This document shows, in pieces, positions 44,595 through 53,978 of a stretch of DNA of 64,000 nucleotides. The notes below the pieces were generated by a model. The model searched no databases. It was given only the letters and a program-made list of their open reading frames with translations, and had not been told where the DNA came from. The DNA comes from CAWDDG01 sp963801065 (GTDB lineage: Bacteria; Actinomycetota; Actinomycetes; Jiangellales; Jiangellaceae), in assembly GCA_963801065.1 (NCBI GenBank), contig CAWDDG010000008.1, positions 310,001-374,000 on the forward strand. Reading direction: 5' to 3'. Within the stretch, counting starts at the first letter, position 1; the number at the start of each line of letters is the position of its first letter. The position numbers and the translations under genes were made by a program.

Positions 44595-44643
44595 CGTCAA
44601 GATAGATTGACGCTCCGCGTGTCGTCAAGGACTCTTGACGACA
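44595..44643 (-). promoter_or_regulatory. Leaderless promoter with two nested palindromes, HTH/Clp-N operon
   Basis: On the minus strand TTGACG (44628-44623), 18 bases, TATCTT (44604-44599) and then 6 bases to the ATG make a consensus-like leaderless promoter. TGTCGTCAAG-GACT-CTTGACGACA (44620-44643) is a perfect 10-bp palindrome over the -35, and CGTCAA-N6-TTGACG (44595-44612) covers the -10. All four half-sites share CGTCAA. Confidence 0.7.
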
Positions 44644-44769
44644 CATCAACGAGCGAAGGCATGTCACCGGTCCTCCAGACCTCGTCGAGAGGGTTGCGGA
44701 GTGCGGCGATCTCGTCCATCCAGGAGGCCGCCACCAGGTAGTCCAGCTCGGCCCAGAAATCGCGCACAT
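44598..44769 (-). other. Doubtful short reading frame overlapping the HTH promoter
   Basis: From a GTG at 44769 the frame reads VRDFWAELDYLVAASWMDEI and stays open to a TGA inside the HTH-gene promoter (44597-44599). Composition is protein-like, but there is no ribosome-binding site and it runs through the operators, so a gene remnant or chance is as likely. Confidence 0.25.
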
Positions 44770-44844
44770 TACGCGGCGCGGGGGATGCGGAGACCTCCCA
44801 CCTGGGCGCAGTATCGAAACGTACCCCGAGTTGAGGAGGTCCCC

Positions 44845-46053
44845 GTGGCGGACACGAGAACCACAACTGAGGCGCCCAGCATCCGACCGTTTCGAGTCAA
44901 CGTCCCGGACGAAGAACTCGCGGCGATGCGTCGCCGCATCACCGCAACGCGCTGGCCCACCAAGGAGCTCGTCCCAGACCGGTCGCAGGGCGTGCAGCTG
45001 ACGACGCTGCGGGAGCTCGCCCGCTACTGGACGACCGAGTACGACTGGCGCACGTGCGAGGCACGACTGAACGCGCTTCCGCAGTTCACGACCGAGATCG
45101 ACGGGGTGGAGATCCACTTCATCCACGTCAGGTCGCGGCACGAGAATGCGTTGCCGCTGATCATGACGCATGGCTGGCCCGGCTCGGTCATCGAGCTGCT
45201 GGAGACCGTCGGCCCGCTGACCGACCCGACCGCTTACGGCGGCACCCCCCAGGACGCATTCCACCTGGTGCTGCCGTCCTTGCCTGGCTACGGGTTCTCC
45301 GGCGAGCCGACCGAGCTCGGCTGGGAGTCCAGCCGCATCGCACGCGCGTGGGCGGAGCTGATGCACCGCCTCGGCTACACCCGCTACGTCGCCCAGGGCG
45401 GCGACGTGGGCACCGACGTGACCGACGCGATGGGCCGCCAAGCGCCCGAAGGGCTGCTCGGCATCCACCTCAGCTTGCTCGACGCGGCGATCGGTCTCAA
45501 GGACCAACTGCCGGCGGAATCCGAGCAGGAACGCGCGGCGCACAAAGCGGTCGAGACGGTCACGACGGGCGGCGCCGCCTACTTCCTGGAGCAATCCACC
45601 CGGCCGCAGACGATCGGCTACTCCCTGCTGGATTCACCCGTCGCGCTGGCGGCCTGGATGCTCGACCACGACACCGACAGCTACTACAAGATCTCCCGCG
45701 CGTTCGTCGACGGCGAGCCCGTGGGCAATCTCACCCGAGACCACATCCTCGACAACATCACGCTGTACTGGCTGACCGGCACCGGCGCCTCGGCCGCCCG
45801 GTGGTACTGGGAGACCGGACGAGCGCTGGCCGGAGCCCATGCGGCTGGCCAGGCTCCTCCGGCGGTCTCGGTTCCGGTCGGCTTCACGACGTTCCCCGGC
45901 GAGATCTGGGCTGCCCCGCGCAGCTGGGTCGAGACGGTCTACCCCGGCCTCGCCTACTTCAACGAGGTCGACAGGGGCGGCCACTTCGCCGCCTGGGAAG
46001 AACCGCAACTCTTCTCCGAGGAACTACGCACCACGTTCGCCACCCTGCGATGA
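44845..46053 (+). CDS. Epoxide hydrolase family alpha/beta hydrolase
   Basis: 402 aa from GTG 44845, preceded by GAGGAGG. The N-terminal epoxide-hydrolase lid domain (IRPFRVNVPDEELAAMRRRI) leads into the fold with the oxyanion motif HGWPGS, the nucleophile segment QGGDVGTDV (Asp in place of the serine of lipases) and a C-terminal GGHFAAWEEP with the catalytic histidine. Length fits the microsomal-type bacterial EPHX1-like family. Substrate unknown; cytoplasmic. Confidence 0.9.
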   Translation: MADTRTTTEAPSIRPFRVNVPDEELAAMRRRITATRWPTKELVPDRSQGVQLTTLRELARYWTTEYDWRTCEARLNALPQFTTEIDGVEIHFIHVRSRHENALPLIMTHGWPGSVIELLETVGPLTDPTAYGGTPQDAFHLVLPSLPGYGFSGEPTELGWESSRIARAWAELMHRLGYTRYVAQGGDVGTDVTDAMGRQAPEGLLGIHLSLLDAAIGLKDQLPAESEQERAAHKAVETVTTGGAAYFLEQSTRPQTIGYSLLDSPVALAAWMLDHDTDSYYKISRAFVDGEPVGNLTRDHILDNITLYWLTGTGASAARWYWETGRALAGAHAAGQAPPAVSVPVGFTTFPGEIWAAPRSWVETVYPGLAYFNEVDRGGHFAAWEEPQLFSEELRTTFATLR

Positions 46054-46122
46054 CGCATCGGCGTTACGTCGAGAAGCGAGAGGTCACCGGTCTGTTGGCG
46101 TGATGTGCGGCTGGCGGCTAGG

Positions 46123-46148
46123 CGAGGTTAGCCATGCCTAAGTAGGAT
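46123..46148 (+). promoter_or_regulatory. IdeR/DtxR-like iron box and -10 of the iron importer
   Basis: Positions 46123-46141 match the 19-bp IdeR box TTAGGTTAGGCTAACCTAA at about 13 positions, including AGGTTAG and the CCTAA end. TAGGAT (46143-46148) directly follows as a -10, so a bound repressor would block the promoter. It precedes the iron ABC operon by 43 bp. Confidence 0.7.
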
Positions 46149-46190
46149 GCAGGGCGTTCCCGCAGACCTGCCTTCCTGGAGATCGAACCG

Positions 46191-47216
46191 ATGCCTCCCC
46201 GCCGGCTGCTCGCCGCCGCGACGCTCATCCTGCCAACGCTCGTCCTCGTCGGGTGTGGCGGCGACGGCGAGGAAGGCGTGGACGAGTCGCAGCTCGTCGT
46301 GTACTCGGGCCGCCAGGAATCGTTGGTCCAGCCGCTCATCGACGACTTCGAGGAAGAGACCGGCATCGAGGTGTCCGTCCGCTACGGCAACACCGCCCAG
46401 CTGGCGGCGCAGATCATCGAGGAGGGCGAACGCACCAAGGCCGATGTCTACTTCGCCCAGGACGGCGGCGCGCTCGGCGCGCTCGCCAAGGAGGACATGC
46501 TCATGGAGCTCCCGTCCGGGCTCCTCGACACCGTCGACCCCCGCTATCGGGCCGACGACGGCACCTGGATCGGCACCAGCGGCCGGTCACGGGTGATCGT
46601 CTACGACCCGGACCAGCTCACCGAGGACGAGGTGCCCGACACCGTCTTCGAGCTCACCGGCGCGACGTGGAAGGGCAAGGTCGGCATCGCCCCGAGCAAC
46701 GCATCCTTCGAGGCGTTCGTCACCGCGATCCGGATGCTCGAGGGCGACGACCGTGCCCGGGAGTGGCTCGACGGCATGGCCGCGAACGACGTCCAGCTCT
46801 TCGACAACAACGTGCTGATCCTCAACGCGGCCGAGGACGGCGTGATCGAGCTCGGGCTGATCAACCACTACTACTGGTACGAGCAGGTAGCCGAGGAGGG
46901 CCTGGATGCCGTCCCGGCCCGGCTCAAGTTCCTCCCGGGCGGCGATCCGGGTGCGCTGGTCAACGTCGCCGGCGTCGGCGTGCTGGAGGATACCGACCGC
47001 GAGGACGACGCGTTGCGTTTCGCCGAGTACCTGCTCTCCGAGCACGCGCAGACCTACTTCGCCGAGGAGACGAAGGAGTATCCGCTGATCGACGGGATCC
47101 AGGTCGTGGATGACCTGCCTCCGTTGGAGTCGCTGCAGTCTCCCGAGATCGACCTCTCCGACCTCGACACGCTCGACGAGACCCTGCAGATGATCGAGGA
47201 GGCCGGGCTGACCTGA
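46191..47216 (+). CDS. fbpA: Iron(III) ABC transporter substrate-binding lipoprotein
   Basis: 341 aa. Lipoprotein signal (LIPTLVLVGCGG-type, lipobox LVGC near residue 22). Mature part starts QLVVYSGRQESLVQPLIDDF, the FbpA/FutA pattern, and carries the paired tyrosines in INHYYWYEQ, typical Fe3+ ligands. First gene of an overlapping three-gene operon behind an iron box. Confidence 0.93.
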   Translation: MPPRRLLAAATLILPTLVLVGCGGDGEEGVDESQLVVYSGRQESLVQPLIDDFEEETGIEVSVRYGNTAQLAAQIIEEGERTKADVYFAQDGGALGALAKEDMLMELPSGLLDTVDPRYRADDGTWIGTSGRSRVIVYDPDQLTEDEVPDTVFELTGATWKGKVGIAPSNASFEAFVTAIRMLEGDDRAREWLDGMAANDVQLFDNNVLILNAAEDGVIELGLINHYYWYEQVAEEGLDAVPARLKFLPGGDPGALVNVAGVGVLEDTDREDDALRFAEYLLSEHAQTYFAEETKEYPLIDGIQVVDDLPPLESLQSPEIDLSDLDTLDETLQMIEEAGLT

Positions 47217-48811
47217 TGGCCGCTCCGACCCTGGACCGGCTCCCCGCCGCTGCCCGCTGGCGGCGGCGTGGTCAGCGTCCGCCGGCTGTCCTCGTAGTGC
47301 CGGCGCTCGCCGCGGCCGGGGTTGCGCTGCTTCCCCTCGTCTACCTCTGTGTGCGCTCCCTGGACCGGGGCGTACCGGAGCTGATCGACCTGCTCTGGCG
47401 GGAGCGGACCCTCCGACTGGCCCTGCGCAGTCTGGGCCTCGCCGCCGCAGTCACGCTCGCCTCTCTGGTCATCGGTATCTCGCTGGCCTGGCTGACGATC
47501 AGGACCCGGCTGCCGGGTCGCCGGGCCTGGGCGGTCCTAGCGGCGTTGCCGCTCGCCGTCCCGTCCTACGTGGCCGCGTACGCATGGGTGGCCGCCTTCC
47601 CGCGGATCCCGCCGTTCGTCGGCTCGGTATTCGTCCTGACCCTGTGCTGCTACCCCTATGTCTTCCTGCCGGTCGCGGCCACGCTGGGTCGCACCGACCC
47701 GGCCCTGGAGGAGGTGGCACGGTCGCTGGGAAAGAGCCGACTCGCGACGTTCTTCGCGGTGACGCTACGTCAGGTACGTCCGGCGGCTGCCGTCGGCGGC
47801 TTGCTGGTCGCCTTGTACGTGCTCTCGGATTTCGGCGCCGTTGCGATCCTGCGCTTCGACGTGTTCACCAGGGTCATCTACACGTCGTACCGATCCAGCT
47901 TCGACGGGACGGCGGCTGCGGCGCTCGGGCTCGTCCTCGTGGCGATCACGCTGGCGATCGTCTGGGCAGAGGGACGGTCCCGCGGCCGCGCGGCACAGGC
48001 CCGGGTGGGTTCGGGGGCGGCGCGGCAGTACCGTCCGCTTGCAATGGGCCGCGCGGCCACTGGCGGCGCCCTGGTGTGGGCGGCCGCGGTCGCAGCGTTC
48101 GCACTGGGCTTCCCCATCGGCAGCCTCACCTACTGGCTGGTCGACGGCGGTACCGCCGCACTGGACGCCGGCGCCCTCGGACAGGCGGCCGTGTCGACCG
48201 TGACCGTGTCCGCCCTGGGCGCCCTGCTGACGACGGCGCTCGCGATCCCGGTGGGCGTGATGGCGGCCCGGTTCCGGTCGCGCGGCACCCGGGCGCTCGA
48301 GCAGGCGTCGTACGCGGGCCACGCACTGCCCGGGATCGTCGTCGGCCTCTCGCTCGTCTTCTTCGGCGTGCGTTACGCGTACCCGATCTACCAGCGGACA
48401 CCGCTGCTGGTCCTGGCGTACGCAGTGCTGTTCCTGCCCGCTGCCGTCGGGGCGGTGCGGGCCTCGGTCGCACAGTCGCCGCCGGTGCTCGAGGAGGTCG
48501 CGCGCTCGCTGGGCCGCAGCCCCGCCCGGGTGCTGCGGGACATCACCCTCCCGCTGGCGGGCCCAGGGGTGGCGGCCGGGGCGGCGCTGGTCTTCCTGAC
48601 CTGCATGAAGGAGCTGCCCGCCACCTTGCTGCTGCGGCCCACCGGACTCGAGACGCTGGCGACCGAGCTGTGGGCAGAAACAGAGGTCGGTGCATACGCG
48701 GCCGCGGCGCCCTATGCCACCCTGCTGGTCCTGCTCGCCGCGTTGCCGACCTTCCTGCTCGGTCACCGCCGCCGGTCGGCGACACTGGACGTGCCGGGAG
48801 GTGCGTCGTGA
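47216..48811 (+). CDS. fbpB: Iron ABC transporter permease (fused double permease)
   Basis: 531 aa, overlapping fbpA stop (TGATG). About twelve hydrophobic helices in two halves, each with an EAA-type loop for the ATPase: EEVARSLGKSRLATFFAVTL and EEVARSLGRSPARVLRDITL. Fused FbpB-type permease of the Fe3+ importer. Stop overlaps the ATPase gene (GTGA). Confidence 0.94.
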   Translation: MAAPTLDRLPAAARWRRRGQRPPAVLVVPALAAAGVALLPLVYLCVRSLDRGVPELIDLLWRERTLRLALRSLGLAAAVTLASLVIGISLAWLTIRTRLPGRRAWAVLAALPLAVPSYVAAYAWVAAFPRIPPFVGSVFVLTLCCYPYVFLPVAATLGRTDPALEEVARSLGKSRLATFFAVTLRQVRPAAAVGGLLVALYVLSDFGAVAILRFDVFTRVIYTSYRSSFDGTAAAALGLVLVAITLAIVWAEGRSRGRAAQARVGSGAARQYRPLAMGRAATGGALVWAAAVAAFALGFPIGSLTYWLVDGGTAALDAGALGQAAVSTVTVSALGALLTTALAIPVGVMAARFRSRGTRALEQASYAGHALPGIVVGLSLVFFGVRYAYPIYQRTPLLVLAYAVLFLPAAVGAVRASVAQSPPVLEEVARSLGRSPARVLRDITLPLAGPGVAAGAALVFLTCMKELPATLLLRPTGLETLATELWAETEVGAYAAAAPYATLLVLLAALPTFLLGHRRRSATLDVPGGAS

Positions 48812-49842
48812 GCGAGCTGGTCGTCCGAGGGCTGAACAAGTCGTTCGGCGGCGTCCACGTGCTCCGAGGCCTCGACCTCGTGATACCCGCGGGATCGCTG
48901 GCCGCGGTGCTCGGCCCGTCCGGGTGCGGGAAGACGACGCTGCTGCGGATCGTCGCCGGATTCGAGGCGGCAGACTCCGGCACGGTCGAGCTCCACGGCG
49001 CGGTCGTGGCCGGGCCCGGCGTCCACGTGCCGCCGGAGCGCCGGCGGGTCGGCGTGGTCCCCCAGGAAGGCGCCCTGTTCCCGCACCTGACCGTCGCCGG
49101 CAACGTCGGCTTCGGGCTGCCGCGCAACGGACGGCGGGCGACCCGCGTCGACGAGCTGCTCGCGTTGGTCGGCCTCGCCGGGTACGGCGACCGGATGACC
49201 TACGAGCTCTCCGGCGGGCAGCAGCAACGGGTGGCGCTCGCCCGCGCGCTCGCGCCGGACCCGGCCTTGGTCCTCCTCGACGAGCCCTTCAACGCACTCG
49301 ACACGGGTCTGCGGTCCGCCGTCCGCGAGGACGTCCGCACGGCGCTCCGCAGGGCCGGCGCCACGGCCGTCCTCGTCACGCACGACCAGGAGGAGGCCTT
49401 GTCCATGGCCGACCTCGTGGCCGTCATGGCAGCCGGCCGTATCGCACAAGCCGCTCCACCCGGTGATCTCTACGCCACGCCGTCCGATCTCGGAGTGGCG
49501 ACATTCGTCGGCGACGCGGTGGTCCTCGAAGCGATCGCCACGGCGACCGGTGCACAGAGCCCGCTCGGCCGGTTGCGGCTGCGCGACGCCGCGGCCCGCG
49601 GACCCGGCCGCGCGGTGGTGCGGCCCGAGCAGGTCCTGCTCGACGACGCCGACGCGGGCGTGGTCGGCACCGTGACGGCGACCGTCTTCTACGGGCACGA
49701 CGCACTGGTGCGGCTGTCCGTCCCGGCTCCCGGGGGTCCTGTCTCCGTCTCCGCCCGCTGCCAGGGGCTGCCGCCCGGCGTCCGGGTCGGCGACACGGTG
49801 GGGCTGCGGGTCGTCGGGCCGGTGACGTTCTTCCCGGCGTGA
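48808..49842 (+). CDS. fbpC: Iron ABC transporter ATP-binding protein
   Basis: 344 aa from GTG 48808. Walker A GPSGCGKTT, signature LSGGQQQRVALARAL, Walker B VLLDEPFNALD and the H-loop VTHDQEEAL are intact; the C-terminal 100 residues look like a regulatory TOBE-type domain. Energises ferric iron import with the two preceding gene products. Confidence 0.94.
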   Translation: MSELVVRGLNKSFGGVHVLRGLDLVIPAGSLAAVLGPSGCGKTTLLRIVAGFEAADSGTVELHGAVVAGPGVHVPPERRRVGVVPQEGALFPHLTVAGNVGFGLPRNGRRATRVDELLALVGLAGYGDRMTYELSGGQQQRVALARALAPDPALVLLDEPFNALDTGLRSAVREDVRTALRRAGATAVLVTHDQEEALSMADLVAVMAAGRIAQAAPPGDLYATPSDLGVATFVGDAVVLEAIATATGAQSPLGRLRLRDAAARGPGRAVVRPEQVLLDDADAGVVGTVTATVFYGHDALVRLSVPAPGGPVSVSARCQGLPPGVRVGDTVGLRVVGPVTFFPA

Positions 49843-49975
49843 CCGGGCGGCCACTGTTCCGCGTCGCGCTGGGAACCGTCGTCCGCAGGACACGGGTTGG
49901 CCACGAAACCGCCGAAACGGGCCTCGGAACCGGCAGCATTGACCTTGACGAGACGGACGAACGTGGAGGGAAGGC

Positions 49976-50539
49976 ATGAGCGTGAGCGACGACCGCCTGA
50001 CCGGGCGTCTGCTCGTGGCGACGCCGAACCTCCGCGACCCGAACTTCGAGCGCGCCGTCGTCCTGGTGCTCTCGCACGACGAGGACGGCGCGCTCGGCGT
50101 CGTGGTGAACCGCCCGACCGGAGTACCCGTCACCGAGATCCTGCCGAGCTGGCAACCCGTGGTGACCGAGCCTGGCGTGGTCTTCCAGGGCGGCCCGGTC
50201 AGCTTGGACAGTGCGCTCGGCCTGGTCGCCATGGCCGACGGCACCGAACCGCTCGGAGTCCGTCGGGTCAGCGGCCAGGTCGGTGTCGTCGACCTGGACA
50301 CGCCCCCCGAGGTCGTCCAGCCAGGAGTCGTGGCGATGCGCGTCTTCGCCGGCTATGCCGGATGGTCCACGGACCAGCTCGAGAGCGAGATCGCCGAGGG
50401 CTCGTGGTACGTCGTCGACGCAGAGCCCGAGGACGCCTTCCGGGACGACGCCGAGGTCCTGTGGCACGCGGTCCTACGACGCCAGGACGGCCCGCTGGCG
50501 CTGATGGCCACGTTCCCCGCCGACCCGTCGCTCAACTGA
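49976..50539 (+). CDS. YqgE/AlgH family protein
   Basis: 187 aa from ATG 49976. LTGRLLVATPNLRDPNFERA and VVLVLSHDEDGALGVVVNRP are the family signature, followed by FQGGPVSLDSALGLV and AGWSTDQLESEIAEGSWYVV. Conserved protein of unknown molecular function. The AroK-like kinase gene begins 8 bp after it. Confidence 0.93.
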   Translation: MSVSDDRLTGRLLVATPNLRDPNFERAVVLVLSHDEDGALGVVVNRPTGVPVTEILPSWQPVVTEPGVVFQGGPVSLDSALGLVAMADGTEPLGVRRVSGQVGVVDLDTPPEVVQPGVVAMRVFAGYAGWSTDQLESEIAEGSWYVVDAEPEDAFRDDAEVLWHAVLRRQDGPLALMATFPADPSLN

Positions 50540-50547
50540 CCCTGGCC

Positions 50548-51081
50548 GTGCCACTCCCTGCCCCACCCCGTCCGCTCCGGGTGTTCCTGATGGGGATGAT
50601 GGGCAGCGGCAAGACGGCGGTGGGTACCGCGCTCGCCGATCGCCTCGGCTGGCCGTACTGGGACAACGACCGGCGCCTTGTGGACTTGACGGGCGAGCAC
50701 GTCGACGAGCTGGCCGCACTGGGTCCGGAAGGTCTGCACGACCTCGAGGCGGAACAAGCGGTCGCCGCTGCACGGGAACCTGCACCGCTCGTGGCCGGCG
50801 TCGCGAGCAGCGTGATCGAGCGTCGCGACGTGTGGCCGCAGTTACGGGCCTCCGGCTGGTGCGTCTACCTGCGAGCACAGGTCGACACTCTGGTCGCCCG
50901 CGTGGGCAGCGGTGAGGGACGCCCCTTCCTGGAGGGCGACCCGGCCGGCTTCATCGTCTCGAACCTGCAGGCCCGCGGACCCCTCTATTCCAGGCTGGCC
51001 GATCTCACCGTCGACGTCGACAACGTCCCACCGCACGAGATCGCTGCGGGGATCCGCGCCCGGCTGCCGCTCGCGGGCTGA
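50548..51081 (+). CDS. Shikimate kinase-like P-loop kinase
   Basis: 177 aa from GTG 50548. The P-loop FLMGMMGSGKTAVGTALADR and the following WDNDRRLVDLTG (DxD-like) resemble AroK, and the length is right. The later shikimate-binding GGG motif is not clear (PLVAGVASSVIE instead), so the natural substrate may not be shikimate. Confidence 0.75.
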   Translation: MPLPAPPRPLRVFLMGMMGSGKTAVGTALADRLGWPYWDNDRRLVDLTGEHVDELAALGPEGLHDLEAEQAVAAAREPAPLVAGVASSVIERRDVWPQLRASGWCVYLRAQVDTLVARVGSGEGRPFLEGDPAGFIVSNLQARGPLYSRLADLTVDVDNVPPHEIAAGIRARLPLAG

Positions 51082-51097
51082 TCTCCATGGGGGACCG

Positions 51098-51370
51098 TCA
51101 GTCGGGCCCGTCGCCCTTGTCGCCGTCGCCGGGGCGGAGCGAGGCCCAGATCTCCTTGCACTCCGGGCAGACCGGGAAGCGCTGGGGATCGCGGCTCGGC
51201 ACCCAGACCTTGCCGCACAGCGCGATCACCGGGGTGCCGTTGACCATGGCGTCGGTGAGCTTGTCCTTGGCGACGTAGTGCGAGAACCGCTCGTGGTCGC
51301 CGTCGTCGGTGGTCGGACGGGTTCGGGTGTCCTCGACCGTCTGCGCGCCCGGGCTCAACTGGGTGGTCAC
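51098..51370 (-). CDS. DUF3039 domain protein
   Basis: 90 aa from GTG 51370 with TACACT 7 bases upstream, suggesting a leaderless mRNA. HERFSHYVAKDKLTDAMVNG and the zinc-ribbon-like CGKVWVPSRDPQRFPVCPEC, with two Cys pairs, are the DUF3039 hallmarks. Function unknown; strongly actinobacterial. Confidence 0.9.
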   Translation of the reverse strand: MTTQLSPGAQTVEDTRTRPTTDDGDHERFSHYVAKDKLTDAMVNGTPVIALCGKVWVPSRDPQRFPVCPECKEIWASLRPGDGDKGDGPD

Positions 51371-51456
51371 GTCCCCGAGTGTACGGAAGGCCGCGGCGGG
51401 TCCGGAGGTTCTCGCCGCCACGGGATAGGCAGAAATCAGCATTTGTAGGGTTGAGT

Positions 51457-52833
51457 ATGGCTCTGGGGCAGGACGCGCGCACGACGAGCATCCTGAGCCC
51501 GCCGCACCGGCGGCTGACGATCGGGATCGTCGCGACCGTCGTCTTCATCGCGTTCGAGGCGATGGCGGTGGCGACGGCGATGCCGAAGGCCGTCCCCGCT
51601 CTGGACGGCATGCGGCTGTACGCACTCGCATTCTCCGGGTACTTCACCACCAGCCTGTTCGGGATGGTGCTCGCGGGCGAGGTCAGCGACCGGCGCGGGC
51701 CGCGGCTTCCATTGATCGCAGGCACAGCGGCGTTCACCGCCGGTCTGATGTTGGCGGGTACAGCACAGTCGATGTGGCCGTTCGTGCTCGGCCGGGCCGT
51801 ACAGGGACTGGGCGGCGGCATCGTGATCGTCGCCCTCTACGTCGTCGTCGGCCGTGCCTACGACGACAGCATGCGACCTCGGATCTTCGCCGCACTGTCG
51901 GCGGCGTGGGTGGTCCCGTCGATCGTCGGGCCGCTCGTCGCCGGCGCCGTCGCTGACCACCTGAGCTGGCGGCTGGTCTTCCTGGGTATCGCCCCGTTGG
52001 CCGCGCTCCCCGTCGTGCTCGCCCTTCCTACGATCGCCACCGTCGACGGGCCGCCACCGGACGGACCGAGCCTGCGCCGCGGTCGCAAGCGGCTGGCCCT
52101 CGCCGTGGCGGTCGGGATGGGCTTGTTGCAGGTCGCCGGCATGCGAGCCGATGTCGTGGCGATCGGCCTGGCGGTCGTCGCCCTCGTCCTGCTGGTGCCC
52201 AGCGTGCCCCGCCTGCTCCCTCGGGGGACGCTCCGGTTCGGACGCGGGCTGCCGACGGTCGTCGCGATGCGTGGGGTCCTCGCCGGCGCCTTCTTCGGCG
52301 CCGAGGCGTTCGTCCCTCTCATGCTGGTCCAGGAGCGGGGACTGTCGACGACGCTGGCCGGGCTTGCGCTCACCGGAGGCGCGCTGGGCTGGGCGACGGG
52401 CTCCTGGTACCAGGGTCGGCCGGGACTCCGGGTGCCGCGGTATGTCCTGGTCCGGGTCGGCGCTGCGCTGGTCGCGGCGGCGATCGCGGGTGCCGGCCTG
52501 GCGCTGGTTCCGGGCGTGCCGGTGATCGCTGCGGGGCTGGCCTGGGCTGTCGGTGGCGTCGGCATGGGCATGGCCATGGCCAGCGTCGGGGTACTGCTCT
52601 TCGAGCTGTCCCCGGTGTCGGACCAGGGCGCCAACTCCGCGTCCCTCCAGCTCTCCGACGCTCTTTCCTCGATCACGTTCATCGGGCTGGCCGGCGTGAT
52701 CTTCGGGTCGTCGCACCAGGCGGCGGCCGACACGAGCCCGGCCGTGTTCGCGACGATCCTCGCCGTCATGGTCGTCCTGGCCCTCTTCGGTGCCTGGGCT
52801 GCAGGGCGCGTGCGCACGGCTGGCGCGCCGTAG
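51457..52833 (+). CDS. MFS transporter
   Basis: 458 aa from ATG 51457, about fourteen to twelve hydrophobic helices. LAGEVSDRRGPRLPLIAG is the MFS loop motif and GRAVQGLGGGIVIVALYVVV is typical of DHA-type drug exporters. Substrate unknown. Uninterrupted, unlike the MFS gene at 14 kb. Confidence 0.88.
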   Translation: MALGQDARTTSILSPPHRRLTIGIVATVVFIAFEAMAVATAMPKAVPALDGMRLYALAFSGYFTTSLFGMVLAGEVSDRRGPRLPLIAGTAAFTAGLMLAGTAQSMWPFVLGRAVQGLGGGIVIVALYVVVGRAYDDSMRPRIFAALSAAWVVPSIVGPLVAGAVADHLSWRLVFLGIAPLAALPVVLALPTIATVDGPPPDGPSLRRGRKRLALAVAVGMGLLQVAGMRADVVAIGLAVVALVLLVPSVPRLLPRGTLRFGRGLPTVVAMRGVLAGAFFGAEAFVPLMLVQERGLSTTLAGLALTGGALGWATGSWYQGRPGLRVPRYVLVRVGAALVAAAIAGAGLALVPGVPVIAAGLAWAVGGVGMGMAMASVGVLLFELSPVSDQGANSASLQLSDALSSITFIGLAGVIFGSSHQAAADTSPAVFATILAVMVVLALFGAWAAGRVRTAGAP

Positions 52834-52875
52834 CGGGTCGGGCGGCCGAGTGTCGCAATGCGCGCTGCCTCGGCG

Positions 52876-53967
52876 TCAGCTCGCCCGCGTAGGCGGCGCG
52901 GCGGTGCTCTCGCGCACGACGAGCTCGGTCGGCAGCCGGACGTGCCGCGCCCGGCTGGTCGCACCGTCCCCGGCGCGGCTGATCGCCGCGGTCAGCGCGG
53001 CCGCGGCGGCCCTGCCCTTCGCCGTGATGTCCTGGCGAACGGTGGTCAGCGCCGGTCGCATTCGCCGGGCGAGCGGGTTGTCGTCGAAGCCGACGACCGA
53101 CAGGTCGGCAGGGACGCGCAGCCCGAGGTCCTCGGCGGTGCGGATGATCCCGTATGCGATCGCGTCGGAGAAGCAGAGCACCGCCGTCGGTCGTTCGTCG
53201 GTGGCCAGCAGTAGCCGCGCGCCCTCCTCGACGTGTTCGGAGTACGGCGGCTGACGCACGACCGCCGGCCGGATCCCGGCGCGACCGAGCGCGTCGAGCC
53301 AGCCGAGCATGCGCTGCTTGGGCGGGTACGCGGCGGGGTCCGTGAGCGGGTCGGCGACCAGGCCGTACGGGCCGTCCGCGCCCGCCGTCAGGATGCCGAC
53401 ACGTCGGTGGCCGTGGTCGACCAGGTGCTGGGCGGCTGCCCGGGCGCCCGACCGGTCCTCGACGTTGACGCTCGGGATCCCTGGGGCCGGCGACTGGTCG
53501 ACGTACACGAGCGGGAGCTGTCGGCGGATCAGCCAGTCGAGCGCCGGCGAAGCGGCTTCGCACGAGTACACCAGCGCCCCGTCCATCGCGACGTCGCGGG
53601 CGGGTATGACCTCGTCCTGCCTGGTCGAGGTGGTCAGCAGCGTCAGCGCGAGGCCGGTCGGCGCCAGCTCTTCGGCGATCGCGCCGAGGAAACTCGTCGC
53701 CACTTCGTCCGTGAACGCGACCTGCAACGAATCCGTGAGCAGCACGCCGACGGCGCCGGTGGTACCCCGGGCGAGGGCCCGGGCCGCAGGATCGGGTCCC
53801 ACGTATCCGAGCTCCGCCGCCGCGTCGAGAACCCGCTGGCGCATCGTGGACGAGAGCTGGTCCGGCCGGGAGAAGGCGTTGGAAACCGTCATCCGGCTCA
53901 CGCCGACCCGGTCGGCGACCGTCTGCAACGTCACCTTTGGCAATGCGCCACCCCGATCCCGCTCCAT
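52876..53967 (-). CDS. LacI-family transcriptional regulator
   Basis: 363 aa from the ATG at 53967; a later TTG is possible. HTH VTLQTVADRVGVSRMTVSNA is followed by the hinge and a periplasmic-binding-protein-like domain (VGVLLTDSLQVAFTDEVATS, GHRRVGILTAG, LSVVGFDDNPLARRM). Effector unknown; no sugar genes adjoin it. A 16-bp palindrome lies 17 bp upstream. Confidence 0.92.
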   Translation of the reverse strand: MERDRGGALPKVTLQTVADRVGVSRMTVSNAFSRPDQLSSTMRQRVLDAAAELGYVGPDPAARALARGTTGAVGVLLTDSLQVAFTDEVATSFLGAIAEELAPTGLALTLLTTSTRQDEVIPARDVAMDGALVYSCEAASPALDWLIRRQLPLVYVDQSPAPGIPSVNVEDRSGARAAAQHLVDHGHRRVGILTAGADGPYGLVADPLTDPAAYPPKQRMLGWLDALGRAGIRPAVVRQPPYSEHVEEGARLLLATDERPTAVLCFSDAIAYGIIRTAEDLGLRVPADLSVVGFDDNPLARRMRPALTTVRQDITAKGRAAAAALTAAISRAGDGATSRARHVRLPTELVVRESTAAPPTRAS

Positions 53968-53978
53968 CCCCGAGAACG

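Noticed and set aside
44597..44866. Minus-strand frame across the HTH promoter
   Set aside because: It overlaps the promoter, both operators and the divergent epoxide hydrolase start, with no ribosome-binding site; kept only as a doubtful entry.
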